Assembly: GCA_024402505.1 (NCBI GenBank)
Contig: JAKSTP010000001.1
Span: forward strand, 124,001 to 188,000
Length of the DNA: 64,000 bases
DNA from: Treponema sp.
GTDB lineage: Bacteria; Spirochaetota; Spirochaetia; Treponematales; Treponemataceae
Reading direction: 5' to 3'
Both the position numbers and the translations under genes were made by a program. Of this stretch, positions 35,291-44,505 are shown in pieces. Under the pieces are notes generated by a model. That model was not told where the DNA came from and did not search any database. It was given only the letters and a program-made list of their open reading frames with translations. How positions within the stretch are numbered: the stretch's first letter is position 1; every line of letters starts with the position of its first letter.

Positions 35291-37087
35291 CTATAATTCA
35301 GTCTTATTGGATAAAAACACTCTTGGTAGGGCATATTGTTTTTTATTACGTCTTGTTGTACAACCGCCATCTGCAAGAAATGCACATTGAATACCTAAAT
35401 CATTCTGTTTCAAATAATCAATCTCACGATTACTAACTTCATTAGCAGTTCCAAAAGGATAAGCAAAAATTTCAGTATCAATGCCATGACTCTTAAGCAC
35501 CTGAATACCTTTCTTTATATCGTCTTCCACAATTTTCACATCTGGTAGAACTTTTAAATTGTAGTGACTGTAAGTATGACCACCAATTGTTACCAAAGAT
35601 TCTTTTGCCATCTCTTCTATCTGATTCCAATCCATAGAAAGATTAATAACCGGCTTATGCCAGTCAATCTCATAATCAGAAAAAAGCATGTTTAGTTCAG
35701 TTTCCAACTTCATCTGATCCAATTTCAATATTTGACGTCTTATTTCTAGGAATGCATTACATTTTTCTTCCGTAGATTTACAAGAAAAAGACGTACCGTT
35801 TGAAAGCCTTACTTCATCTACCGACAAAAGTAATTCTTCCAATGCATACCACCACATGATATTGTTTTTTTCAGGAAAGCTTGCTGCTACAAATACAGTA
35901 AAGGGGATATTATGTTTTTTAAAAATTGGAAGAGCATATTCATAATTATCTCTATACCCATCATCAAAAGTAAAGGCAACAAACTTTTTTAAGTGAGGTT
36001 TCTTACAGTACGAAATAACATCCTTTGCAGCAATACAATTATAATGCTTTTTACAGTATTCAAGTTGTTTATCAAGAATATCAGGGTAAACCTTCATATT
36101 TTCATTAGGCCACAGAGAATTTCTATCTGCCGGTGCACATCGATGAAGCATATACACAGTCCCTTTTGGAGTTGTACCACGAAGGACTTTATAGATTTTT
36201 TTTGCAATTCGATATCCGAATCTAAGAAAAGAATATATTTCTTTCTTTGTAAAAATAAAAAGATTTTTTAAATTACATTTTATTTTCTCAACTATATATT
36301 TCAATGGACTTCTATATATAGTCAAACGATACAAAGGATATGCCACCGCATTAAAGCGCTTTTTATATTCACATTCACCCCATAAAAAATTAAGCTCTTT
36401 TATATTTTGGGAAATTGCAAATTCAATAGTATCAAGCAATATTAAATTTCCAATATTGTATTGATTATACGCATTATCATGAGCGATAGTATGAAGATAT
36501 AAAGTATCATCACATAGAGTAAATATACAGCCTGCCAAGACCGTATTGTTATACTTATAATATGCAATACCACCTCTTGCTTTTATTACTTCAATCCACT
36601 CTTTTCGTGCCCCACTCTCAAAACCTTTGGAAAGACATCGTTCATTATTCAATCGATATATTTCATTAAAAACAAAATCATCTTCTACATTCGTATCAAT
36701 TATTAGTTCTAGTTTTATATCATCTTTTTCTAATTGTCGTTTATACCACCTAAGGTGCTGACGGGTTTTCTTTCCTAAAGACTGAGTATATTCATCAAAA
36801 GAAGATGGTAAATTTAATATGTGGCAATCATTAGCAACTTCTAATATTCCCGGTATAAAGGAATCATCTTTTTTGAACCCTTCAAATTTTATTACTGTTA
36901 CATTCTCTCGTTTAAACAATTGCTCTTTCAGTTTGGATTGTATAGACGATGTAAGCTTAATTGTAAGAGCTTTTACAATGCATTCTTTACCTTGAATTGA
37001 GTAATAGTAATCATTATCATCTATCAGGATACATTTAGTTTTATGCCCAAAAGTTTCAAAATATTCTTTAGTTTGAAAAATACTCAT
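35291..37087 (-). CDS. FemAB/BioF2-like GNAT domain fused to NodB polysaccharide deacetylase
   Basis: About 598 residues. The first 270 match the FemAB-like acyl/aminoacyltransferase fold (SLGKKTRQHLRWYKRQLE, then ELNFLWGECEYKKRFN). From about residue 300 a NodB domain begins: FTFDDGYRDN with the metal Asp pair, GGHTYSHYNL with the HxxxH ligands and FAYPFGTAN. So one chain may deacetylate an amino sugar and acylate the same or a neighbouring residue. There is no signal peptide, so a cytoplasmic site on lipid-linked precursors is likely. The start is at 37087, 6 nt after a TATAAT and with no Shine-Dalgarno. The codons upstream to 37123 overlap that box and are rejected. Confidence 0.85.
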   Translation of the reverse strand: MSIFQTKEYFETFGHKTKCILIDDNDYYYSIQGKECIVKALTIKLTSSIQSKLKEQLFKRENVTVIKFEGFKKDDSFIPGILEVANDCHILNLPSSFDEYTQSLGKKTRQHLRWYKRQLEKDDIKLELIIDTNVEDDFVFNEIYRLNNERCLSKGFESGARKEWIEVIKARGGIAYYKYNNTVLAGCIFTLCDDTLYLHTIAHDNAYNQYNIGNLILLDTIEFAISQNIKELNFLWGECEYKKRFNAVAYPLYRLTIYRSPLKYIVEKIKCNLKNLFIFTKKEIYSFLRFGYRIAKKIYKVLRGTTPKGTVYMLHRCAPADRNSLWPNENMKVYPDILDKQLEYCKKHYNCIAAKDVISYCKKPHLKKFVAFTFDDGYRDNYEYALPIFKKHNIPFTVFVAASFPEKNNIMWWYALEELLLSVDEVRLSNGTSFSCKSTEEKCNAFLEIRRQILKLDQMKLETELNMLFSDYEIDWHKPVINLSMDWNQIEEMAKESLVTIGGHTYSHYNLKVLPDVKIVEDDIKKGIQVLKSHGIDTEIFAYPFGTANEVSNREIDYLKQNDLGIQCAFLADGGCTTRRNKKQYALPRVFLSNKTEL

Positions 37088-37093
37088 TTTTAT

Positions 37094-37099
37094 ATTATA
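37094..37099 (-). promoter_or_regulatory. -10 box of the FemAB-NodB gene, leaderless geometry
   Basis: Minus-strand TATAAT with 6 nt to the ATG at 37087. The -35 is unclear. Confidence 0.4.
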
Positions 37100-37145
37100 T
37101 ATAAAACATAGTTTTATAGCCACAAGAAAATGATTAAGAAAATAT

Positions 37146-37174
37146 TTGAAACAAAAAAATATATATATTAAAAT
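37146..37174 (+). promoter_or_regulatory. Predicted promoter of the UDP-sugar dehydrogenase gene
   Basis: TTGAAA (37146-37151), a 17-bp spacer and TAAAAT (37169-37174). GGAG (37185-37188) lies 6 nt before the ATG, so this is a conventional leader, in contrast to the leaderless genes nearby. Confidence 0.55.
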
Positions 37175-37194
37175 AATCGAAGCAGGAGATTATT

Positions 37195-38376
37195 ATGAAA
37201 ATAGCAGTAGCAGGAACAGGATACGTTGGACTTTCAAATGCCATTCTTTTGGCTCAGCATAATGAAGTGACAGCTGTAGATCTTGTAAAGGAAAAGGTTG
37301 ATTTAATCAATAATAAAAAGTCACCAATCATTGATAAAGAAATACAGGAATATCTTTCAACTAAAAAGCTGAACCTCCATGCAACTACTGATGCTTCAGC
37401 TGCTTATAAAGATGCAGACTTTGTCATTATCTCGACACCTACAAACTATGATCCTGATAAAAATTACTTTGACACATCTTCTATTGAATCTGTAATAAAC
37501 GTAGTAAAAGAAGTGAATCCAAGCACAACCATTGTTATAAAATCTACAATTCCAGTTGGATATACAGAGAAAACCCGCAAAGCACTTGGTTTTGGAAACA
37601 TCCTGTTTTCTCCAGAATTTCTCCGGGAAGGTCGTGCTCTTTATGACAATCTTTATCCTTCCCGCATCATTGTAAGCTACCCGAAAGATTCACACCTTAA
37701 AGATAAAGCCGAAACTTTTGCAGGTCTTTTGAAGCAGGGAGCTATCAAAGAAGATATTGAAACGCTTATTACAAACGTCACGGAAGCAGAGGCTGTAAAA
37801 CTTTTTGCAAATACATATCTTGCTCTTCGTGTTGCTTATTTCAATGAACTTGATACTTATGCTGAACTTAGAGGTCTGGATACAAAACAGATTATTAAAG
37901 GTGTAAGCCTAGATCCACGCATTGGTGATTATTACAATAACCCAAGTTTTGGCTATGGTGGATACTGTCTTCCTAAAGACACAAAACAACTTAAAGCAAA
38001 TTTTGCCGATGTTCCAGAAAACCTTATCAGTGCTATAGTAGCTTCAAATACAACAAGAAAGGATTTCATCGCTGATCAAATTCTTGCCCGAAAACCTAGA
38101 ACAGTAGGTATCTACCGTCTTACCATGAAAACTAATTCTGACAATTTCCGCCAGAGTTCTATTCAAGGCGTAATGAAGCGAATTAAAGCAAAAGGTGTTG
38201 ATATTGTGATTTATGAACCTGCAATGAAAGAAGATTTATTCTTTAATTCCAAAGTTATCCGCAATCTTGAGGAATTTAAATCATCTTGTGATGTAATTAT
38301 TGCAAACCGCATGGACAATGAAATAACTGACATAAAAGATAAAGTATATACAAGAGATTTATTTTCAAGGGATTAA
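37195..38376 (+). CDS. ugd: UDP-glucose/UDP-sugar 6-dehydrogenase
   Basis: A 393-residue NAD-dependent dehydrogenase of the UDP-Glc/GDP-Man family. [12 protein letters not shown] is the NAD loop, [10 protein letters not shown] and SPEFLREG lie in the substrate site, and [14 protein letters not shown] holds the catalytic Cys. The length fits the short bacterial UDP-glucose dehydrogenases that make UDP-glucuronate. UDP-GalNAc and other UDP-sugars cannot be excluded from sequence. It starts a plus-strand pair with the glycosyltransferase-like gene 1 bp downstream. Confidence 0.92.
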   Translation: MKIAVAGTGYVGLSNAILLAQHNEVTAVDLVKEKVDLINNKKSPIIDKEIQEYLSTKKLNLHATTDASAAYKDADFVIISTPTNYDPDKNYFDTSSIESVINVVKEVNPSTTIVIKSTIPVGYTEKTRKALGFGNILFSPEFLREGRALYDNLYPSRIIVSYPKDSHLKDKAETFAGLLKQGAIKEDIETLITNVTEAEAVKLFANTYLALRVAYFNELDTYAELRGLDTKQIIKGVSLDPRIGDYYNNPSFGYGGYCLPKDTKQLKANFADVPENLISAIVASNTTRKDFIADQILARKPRTVGIYRLTMKTNSDNFRQSSIQGVMKRIKAKGVDIVIYEPAMKEDLFFNSKVIRNLEEFKSSCDVIIANRMDNEITDIKDKVYTRDLFSRD

Positions 38377-38377
38377 T

Positions 38378-39325
38378 ATGCCAGATTTCGCACCAATTAT
38401 TCTTTTTGTTTACAACAGACCAGATCACACAAGACAGACACTGGAAGCACTTTCAAATGCTGTTTTAGCAGAAAAGTCCGAACTGATTGTATTTGCAGAC
38501 GGGCCAAAAGCAAACTGCACTCCAGAAACACTATCAAAAATCCAGGAAACAAGAGCTTTATTACGCGAAAAACAATGGTGCGGAAAAGTGATAATCTATG
38601 AAAGCGAAGAAAATAAAGGACTTGCCGCAAATATCATTTCAGGCGTTACAAATGTTGTAAATGAATATGGCAAGGTTATTGTTCTTGAAGATGACATAGT
38701 TATTGGAAGACACTTTCTGGAATTTATGAATAAGGCATTAAACCGCTACAATGACAAAAAAGAAGTAATGCATATTGCAGGATTCCGTCCAGAAATTAAA
38801 ACAAAGAACCAAAATGGCAGTTTCTTCTATCCTAATATGGACTGCTGGGGATGGGCTACATGGGCAGACCGATGGCAGTACTTTGAAAAAAACACAGATA
38901 AATTAATCAACACCCTTGATGAAGAAATGATTTACCGCTTTAACATGAATGGAGCTGAACCTGGTAACTGGCAGCAGGTTCTTGATAACAAAGCCGGAAA
39001 AATCAACACATGGGCCATTTATTGGCTTGCTTCAATTTTCCTGAAAAACGGCCTTTGCCTTGCACCATGCAAGTCATTGTGTAAAAACGTTGGTTTTGAT
39101 GGAAGCGGTGTACACTGTGGCACAAATGAAGTCGAAACAATCCACGGTAGCATTGACCATAAAGTTACAAACTGGCCAATCAAGATGGAAATAGATTCTG
39201 TTGAATACGGGAAGCAGATGAAATTCTTTAGGAAAAAGAATAAAGGGAAGTTTTCGATTAAAAGGGCAATCTATAAGATTTGTCCCCAATTCATTTGGGA
39301 ATTGGGGAAGAAAATCCTGAAATAA
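38378..39325 (+). CDS. GNT-I/GT2-like glycosyltransferase
   Basis: A 315-residue protein. PIILFVYNRPDHTRQTLEAL and NKGLAANIISGV lead to VIVLEDDIVIGRHF, an EDD metal site as in GNT-I-type GT-A enzymes. CWGWATWADRWQYF is a block shared by bacterial members of this branch. AAGGGA precedes the ATG by 5 nt. It is likely co-transcribed with ugd and may use the uronic-acid nucleotide made by it (inference). The coding 3' end contains a perfect 9-bp hairpin (39284-39307). Confidence 0.82.
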   Translation: MPDFAPIILFVYNRPDHTRQTLEALSNAVLAEKSELIVFADGPKANCTPETLSKIQETRALLREKQWCGKVIIYESEENKGLAANIISGVTNVVNEYGKVIVLEDDIVIGRHFLEFMNKALNRYNDKKEVMHIAGFRPEIKTKNQNGSFFYPNMDCWGWATWADRWQYFEKNTDKLINTLDEEMIYRFNMNGAEPGNWQQVLDNKAGKINTWAIYWLASIFLKNGLCLAPCKSLCKNVGFDGSGVHCGTNEVETIHGSIDHKVTNWPIKMEIDSVEYGKQMKFFRKKNKGKFSIKRAIYKICPQFIWELGKKILK

Positions 39326-39344
39326 TACTATTGAATTTTTCAGG
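39284..39344 (+). terminator. Two hairpins at the 3' end of the ugd transcript
   Basis: CCCCAATTC/GAATTGGGG with a 6-nt loop (39284-39307) lies inside the last codons. CCTGAAA/TTTCAGG (39316-39344) spans the stop codon. Neither is followed by a clear U-run, so these are possible rather than certain terminators. Confidence 0.4.
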
Positions 39345-39394
39345 TCGATTGTACGCACGGAATATTATTGGCGCTTCAGTTCAAATATGAATTT

Positions 39395-40840
39395 TTATTT
39401 AAAATACATTTCATCTTTATTCCAAAAACGGCAAAATTCATCTGTAGCGTAATAAATATTCTTTTCAGCATCAAATTGAATATAAGAACCTTGTTGAGTA
39501 AATAAAGCTGAAGGATTACCAGGATACTTTAAATATACTATTTTTGAATCATCATTTTCTAATATTTTATAATCTTCAATTAAAGTTTTATTAAAGTTGT
39601 AAGCTTCACAAAATAAAATATTTTTCCACATTGAACGTATTGGTGACTTAGTAGATAATAAAGATAAGAAAAATAATAAGCATAAAATAATAATTGGATA
39701 TTTTGATGAAGTATTACTAAATTTAAATACTATATAATTTGATAGTAAATTAAATAAACTTATTATAATTATAAAAGTTATAAAATAAAAAATAATATCA
39801 AAAACATTTCGAGGATAAGAATAAATGGTAAAATAATTCAATCCTGAATAACACCCTATAAAAGACATTAAAATAATAACAAAATACAAGGAAAAACACA
39901 AAAAGTATTGTTTTAGACAAAAATTTAACTTAATAGATAATTCATTTTTTAAGATTAAATAAATAATGAATGTTGGTATTATATTTTTTAGTGAGAAAAA
40001 TCTATTAAAATTTATAATAAAAAAATCATTTATAGTTATTTTTAACCACTTAGGAATCATTCTCAGTAAATTATAATCTGTAGAAGCGTATTTTGGAGCT
40101 ATGGAATTTGAATTATTTATTTTATTTGCAACAAAAAAAGAAAGAAAAATAAGAATACTTAATATAAAAATATAAAAATAAAATATATCTCTCTTATTTT
40201 TATCATTTTTTACAAATAAAAAGAAAAAGAAGCTTGTAAAACCTGTAAACAATACAAAAAATTCAATGTATCCGCTTAAAATGAAAGTAATAACAATTAA
40301 TATTAATTTTGTAACTATTTTCTTTGTTGAACCATATTTATAATGAATTAATAAGGCTAAAAATAAAATCATAAATATAGAACCTAAAGTGTATCCATTT
40401 GTAACTGTATGGCAATAAAAAAATTCAGGAACGTGTGTAATAAAATTTAATAATAAAAAAGAAAAAATAGAATATATAAAGTAAATACTATCTTTAGTTA
40501 CTTTTAGAAAATTGTATGAAAATTCATAAACTAATAAAAACAAACTTGTAAAAAAATATATAATTAAAAATAAAGAATTTAGATGATATATATTTAATAC
40601 ACTAAAAAATAAACTTTTATCATTTATTATATTTTTAGGATATAACAAAAAAAAATTAATCTGTGTACTATATCTATTAGAATATTTAAAAACAAAATTA
40701 TTATTGATACCATTTAAAACATTATAATCATCCCATAATATTGGATGATTATATAAAGCCAATATTACTAAAGGAATAGTATAAAATAAAAAAAATAGAA
40801 TATTTATATATTTAATTTTTCCGCAATTTTTTAATATCAT
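39395..40840 (-). CDS. Polytopic membrane protein, DUF6056/GtrII-like
   Basis: About 481 residues with around eleven hydrophobic helices. The first periplasmic loop WDDYNVLNGINNNF, with an Asp pair right after helix 1, is what GT-C-type glucosyltransferases and DUF6056 proteins show. Asp residues there bind the lipid-phosphate sugar. The C-terminal tail is soluble. It is strikingly AT-rich with Ile/Asn/Lys/Phe-rich codons, unlike its neighbours, a sign of separate origin. AAGGA lies 6-7 nt before ATG 40840. With the GtrB-like enzyme at 53125 it could add a side-chain sugar outside the membrane. Confidence 0.7.
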   Translation of the reverse strand: MILKNCGKIKYINILFFLFYTIPLVILALYNHPILWDDYNVLNGINNNFVFKYSNRYSTQINFFLLYPKNIINDKSLFFSVLNIYHLNSLFLIIYFFTSLFLLVYEFSYNFLKVTKDSIYFIYSIFSFLLLNFITHVPEFFYCHTVTNGYTLGSIFMILFLALLIHYKYGSTKKIVTKLILIVITFILSGYIEFFVLFTGFTSFFFFLFVKNDKNKRDIFYFYIFILSILIFLSFFVANKINNSNSIAPKYASTDYNLLRMIPKWLKITINDFFIINFNRFFSLKNIIPTFIIYLILKNELSIKLNFCLKQYFLCFSLYFVIILMSFIGCYSGLNYFTIYSYPRNVFDIIFYFITFIIIISLFNLLSNYIVFKFSNTSSKYPIIILCLLFFLSLLSTKSPIRSMWKNILFCEAYNFNKTLIEDYKILENDDSKIVYLKYPGNPSALFTQQGSYIQFDAEKNIYYATDEFCRFWNKDEMYFK

Positions 40841-40909
40841 TTTTTTTCCTTCCAAAAATCAGTTAAATGTCAGAAAACATTCCTGAACAAAAACATTATA
40901 CCGCAAAAA

Positions 40910-40938
40910 TTGAAATAAATATACACATCATATATACT
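40910..40938 (+). promoter_or_regulatory. Predicted leaderless promoter of the kinase-nucleotidyltransferase gene
   Basis: TTGAAA (40910-40915), a 17-bp spacer, TATACT (40933-40938), then 6 nt and ATG at 40945. No Shine-Dalgarno lies in between. Confidence 0.6.
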
Positions 40939-40944
40939 TTATAC

Positions 40945-42879
40945 ATGCAGAACTCAATTGAACTTTTTACACCGGGCCGTTTGTGCCTTATGGGTGAACA
41001 CAGTGACTGGGCTGGTGTCAGTAAACTTTTTAATTCTTCAATTCTTCCTGGCATGGCACTTGTTACTGGAACAGAACAGGGCATTTACGCCACTGCAACC
41101 AAGAATAAGAAATTCATTGTACGCACCTCTATTCCTGAACTTAAACAGGATTCTTTTGAATGCGACATGGAACTTTCAAAACTCAAGGCAGTTGCAGAGG
41201 CTCAGGGTTTCTTTTCTTATGTAGCCGGAGTTGCATCTTATATCTGTGAATGGTATCACACTGAAGGTGTTGAAATTGAAATCACAAAGATGGACCTTCC
41301 AATTAAAAGCGGACTTTCATCTTCTGCAGCTGTTTGTGTACTTGTAGTAAAGGCTTTCAATGAGCTTTACAATCTTCACCTGAACACTCTTGGTATCATG
41401 AATATTGCATACTGGGGAGAACTTAGAACACTTTCCCGATGCGGACGACTTGATCAGGCCTGCGCTTTTGGTACAACCCCTGTTCTTATGACATTTAATG
41501 GAAATGATGTTGATGTAGAACGTGTTTCTTTGGGTGGAACATTCCGTTTTGTTTTTGCAGACCTGAACGCAGGAAAAAACACCATCAAGATTCTTGCCGA
41601 TTTGAACAAAGCCTTCCCTTTTGCTACAACTGAAAAAGAAAAAGACGTGCAGTTTGCTTTAGGTGAAGAAAACCAGAGAATCATTACAAAAGCCAAAAAG
41701 TTTCTTGAAGACGGCAACTGTGAAGAATTTGGAAAACTCATGGTTTATGCACAAGAAGTGTTTGATTCAAAAGTTGCTCCAATGTGTCCGGAAGAGCTCA
41801 CATCTCCGGTGCTTCACAAAACTCTTGCAGATGAAAACATCAAAGCACTTACCTATGGTGCAAAAGGTGTTGGATCTCAGGGAGACGGCACAGTTCAGTT
41901 CCTTGCAAAAGATGAAGAAACTCAGAAAAAACTTATTTCATATCTGGAAGAAAAACTTGGCATGAAAGCTTATTCACTCACTCTAAAAAAACAGAATGCT
42001 GTTCGAAAAGCAATTATTCCTGTTGCAGGATTCGGCACACGACTTTACCCTGAAACCCGCGGTGTAAAAAAAGAATTCTGTCCTGTTGTTGATAAAGACG
42101 GACTTGTAAAGCCAGGCATCCTTGTTCTTCTGGAAGAACTGGACCGCATTGGTATTGATGACATATGTCTTATTTTGAATCACGAAGAAAAAGCTTATTA
42201 CGAAAATTTCTTCTTTAAACCTTTGTCACCTGCACACTATGCAAAACTTCCTGAAAAAATGAAGGAATATGAAAAAACAATTGAAAGAATTGCAAAAAAA
42301 CTTCATTTTGCATTCCAGGAAGAACAGCGTGGTTTTGGACATGCTGTTTTCCAGGCCAATGATTTTGCAAATAATGAACCGGTTCTGCTTCTGCTGGGTG
42401 ACACAATCTATCAGAGCAATAACGGAGTTCCATGTACAAAACAGTTGATTGATGCCTACAACAATACAGGACTTCCAATGGTTGGACTGCAGACAGTGCC
42501 TCTTGAAACAGTAAATACTTACGGTGTATTTGCAGGTTCGTGGGAAAATAAGGCCCAGACAGTCCTGAATATTTCTGCCATCTGCGAAAAGCCAACACAG
42601 CTTTATGCAAAAGACTACCTTTGTGTTAAATCCAATAAAAGTGATGAAAACTACTATGGTGCTTTTGGCTGTTATATCCTTACAAAAGATGTATTCCAGC
42701 GCCTTGATTACGCAATTAAGAACAATATCGTGAATAAAAAAGACGAGGTTGAACTTACAGATGCCCTTGCCTACGTGCAGGAAACAAAAGGCCTTATGGG
42801 ATTTGTACCGGACGGTAAATCCTATGACCTTGGCAATGCATCAGCCTACCGAATTGCAGTAAGTGAGTTTGGAAAGTAA
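40945..42879 (+). CDS. GHMP sugar kinase fused to GalU-like nucleotidyltransferase
   Basis: About 644 residues. N-half: MGEHSDWAG (16-24) is the galactokinase-type signature, and LPIKSGLSSSAAV (118-130) the GHMP ATP loop. GAKGVGSQGDG is a diverged motif 3. C-half from about residue 355: PVAGFGTRLYPETRG and LGDTIYQSNNG as in UTP-glucose-1-P uridylyltransferases, ending GKSYDLGNASAY. One protein would phosphorylate a sugar at C1 and then charge it to a nucleotide. Domain order is opposite to fucokinase/GDP-fucose pyrophosphorylase (Fkp). Substrate undetermined; galactose or a uronic acid with UTP seems likelier than fucose. A start at 40867 would precede the promoter and lie 26 bp from the divergent gene. 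Confidence 0.82.
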   Translation: MQNSIELFTPGRLCLMGEHSDWAGVSKLFNSSILPGMALVTGTEQGIYATATKNKKFIVRTSIPELKQDSFECDMELSKLKAVAEAQGFFSYVAGVASYICEWYHTEGVEIEITKMDLPIKSGLSSSAAVCVLVVKAFNELYNLHLNTLGIMNIAYWGELRTLSRCGRLDQACAFGTTPVLMTFNGNDVDVERVSLGGTFRFVFADLNAGKNTIKILADLNKAFPFATTEKEKDVQFALGEENQRIITKAKKFLEDGNCEEFGKLMVYAQEVFDSKVAPMCPEELTSPVLHKTLADENIKALTYGAKGVGSQGDGTVQFLAKDEETQKKLISYLEEKLGMKAYSLTLKKQNAVRKAIIPVAGFGTRLYPETRGVKKEFCPVVDKDGLVKPGILVLLEELDRIGIDDICLILNHEEKAYYENFFFKPLSPAHYAKLPEKMKEYEKTIERIAKKLHFAFQEEQRGFGHAVFQANDFANNEPVLLLLGDTIYQSNNGVPCTKQLIDAYNNTGLPMVGLQTVPLETVNTYGVFAGSWENKAQTVLNISAICEKPTQLYAKDYLCVKSNKSDENYYGAFGCYILTKDVFQRLDYAIKNNIVNKKDEVELTDALAYVQETKGLMGFVPDGKSYDLGNASAYRIAVSEFGK

Positions 42880-42885
42880 GATAGT

Positions 42886-44475
42886 TCAAAAAAAAATCTT
42901 GTCATGCTTTTTTATAAAACCTACTACTATTCCAATCAATTCCCGAAATGTTTTAAGTGGTAACAGTGCTAAAAACAAGACAGTAACAGTAACTGTAAAG
43001 GTAATAAAAATTTTAATTAAATAAGTCCAGTATTTTATTATGGGAATAGAAGTCATAATCGCGTTTATTATAAAAACACTTCCAACACAACCCAAGATTA
43101 TAAGAATTATGGAAATCAGTGCCCATATAGGAGTTTCACCAAAATATTTCTTTATTATGACATAAAAATCAGTTGGCATATTTATAAAAGCAACTGTTAA
43201 TACCGTTGCAAGAACAATTCCAGACAAGCCTATTAGTTTTGTAAGAAGAATATTCAATACAAGATTCAGTAATATTTCTAGTACAGCCATCCACTTACCT
43301 CTTTGCCAAAGGTTTAATGTTTCTCTAAGCATGCTAAAATAGTTACTTACACAAACAAAAAAAATCTGTACTGTAAAAATCAAAACAAAAGAATCTGCCA
43401 AAATAAAATCTATTCCAAGCCATATAAGAATAAAATTTTGTATAAGCTCATAATAACAAACAGAAGCAAATCCTATTACAAATAACTGCAACAAATAAGT
43501 AAGTGTAAAAATATGGTAAATACTTTGCTTAGATTCAGTAACCTGATAATTTCCTATAGATGGTGCCAATGCACTGGTTATAATCATACACATCATATAG
43601 GGAACTACGGCAATGATACTATAATTATTATAATTAGCAAGAATTACAAGCCCCAGAAAAGCAGAAATAATAGTATTATCAAGAGTATTCCTACTGATTG
43701 TACGGATTTTAAATAATCCCACTGCAAAAGTATCTTTCCAAATTGATTTTTTTTCTTCTTCTTCAAGATTGCCTGTAAGAATAATCTCACAATATTTTCT
43801 TCTTGCATTACATCGCAATAAAATACCAAATACAAGAGGAAATAACACCTGCATAAATGCAAATAAATAAAAATGCCTTTTATATACAGCAATAAATTGC
43901 AATAAATAAGTAACAATGAACGATGCCATACGTGAAAGATCAACAACATTTTTCTGCTGATTTGCATAAAATAGCAGCTGATAATAATTGAAGAACCAGT
44001 ATGATAAAACTGTTTGCAACAAATAGCAGGCAAATATGACATATATATTTATTCCACTTGGGATATCACTTTTTATAAGATTTTGTAAAAAAGGCATTAC
44101 TACAATTGCAGCAAGCAAGATTACAAGACCAATAAAAAAATAAACTTTGCGTATATAATTCAAATAAACACCAGTTGTTTTCCAATCCTTTTCTGAAACT
44201 GGTTTAAACAACCTGTATTTCAAGGCAGCATCAACACCAAAATCTACAATATTCAATGTGCCTAAAATAGAGGTACACAATCCATTAAGTCCAAGATATT
44301 CACTTCCCAATCTTGTAATAAAAATTGTTCGAAGAATGAATGGAAATAGAACTGCAACTATTTGAAATAAAGTATCCGTAAAAGCAGCCATAAGAGTTCT
44401 TGATGTACGAGATATTGATTTTTGATTATTCAATTGATATAAAACCTCTTTTTCCGATTGATACAAAACATTCAT
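42886..44475 (-). CDS. wzx: Wzx-type flippase (MOP/polysaccharide transport family)
   Basis: A 529-residue polytopic protein with about 12-14 helices. RTIFITRLGSEYLGLNGLCTSIL in the first helices is the well-conserved MOP/Wzx start. It moves lipid-linked repeat units across the inner membrane. It converges with the kinase gene (6 bp apart). The ATG at 44475 is just 2 nt after a TATAAT; the codon at about residue 29 (MAAFTDTL) is an alternative start that begins at the first helix. The gene upstream (44506) is on the same strand 30 bp away, so read-through from the defence-like module is possible. Confidence 0.88.
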   Translation of the reverse strand: MNVLYQSEKEVLYQLNNQKSISRTSRTLMAAFTDTLFQIVAVLFPFILRTIFITRLGSEYLGLNGLCTSILGTLNIVDFGVDAALKYRLFKPVSEKDWKTTGVYLNYIRKVYFFIGLVILLAAIVVMPFLQNLIKSDIPSGINIYVIFACYLLQTVLSYWFFNYYQLLFYANQQKNVVDLSRMASFIVTYLLQFIAVYKRHFYLFAFMQVLFPLVFGILLRCNARRKYCEIILTGNLEEEEKKSIWKDTFAVGLFKIRTISRNTLDNTIISAFLGLVILANYNNYSIIAVVPYMMCMIITSALAPSIGNYQVTESKQSIYHIFTLTYLLQLFVIGFASVCYYELIQNFILIWLGIDFILADSFVLIFTVQIFFVCVSNYFSMLRETLNLWQRGKWMAVLEILLNLVLNILLTKLIGLSGIVLATVLTVAFINMPTDFYVIIKKYFGETPIWALISIILIILGCVGSVFIINAIMTSIPIIKYWTYLIKIFITFTVTVTVLFLALLPLKTFRELIGIVVGFIKKHDKIFF

Positions 44476-44505
44476 TATAACAAATAATCAAAGTACATTA
44501 CAAAG

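Noticed and set aside
40945-42879. Fucokinase/GDP-fucose pyrophosphorylase (Fkp) call
   Set aside because: Domain order is reversed and the nucleotidyltransferase half looks GalU-like (UTP), so fucose salvage is not supported.
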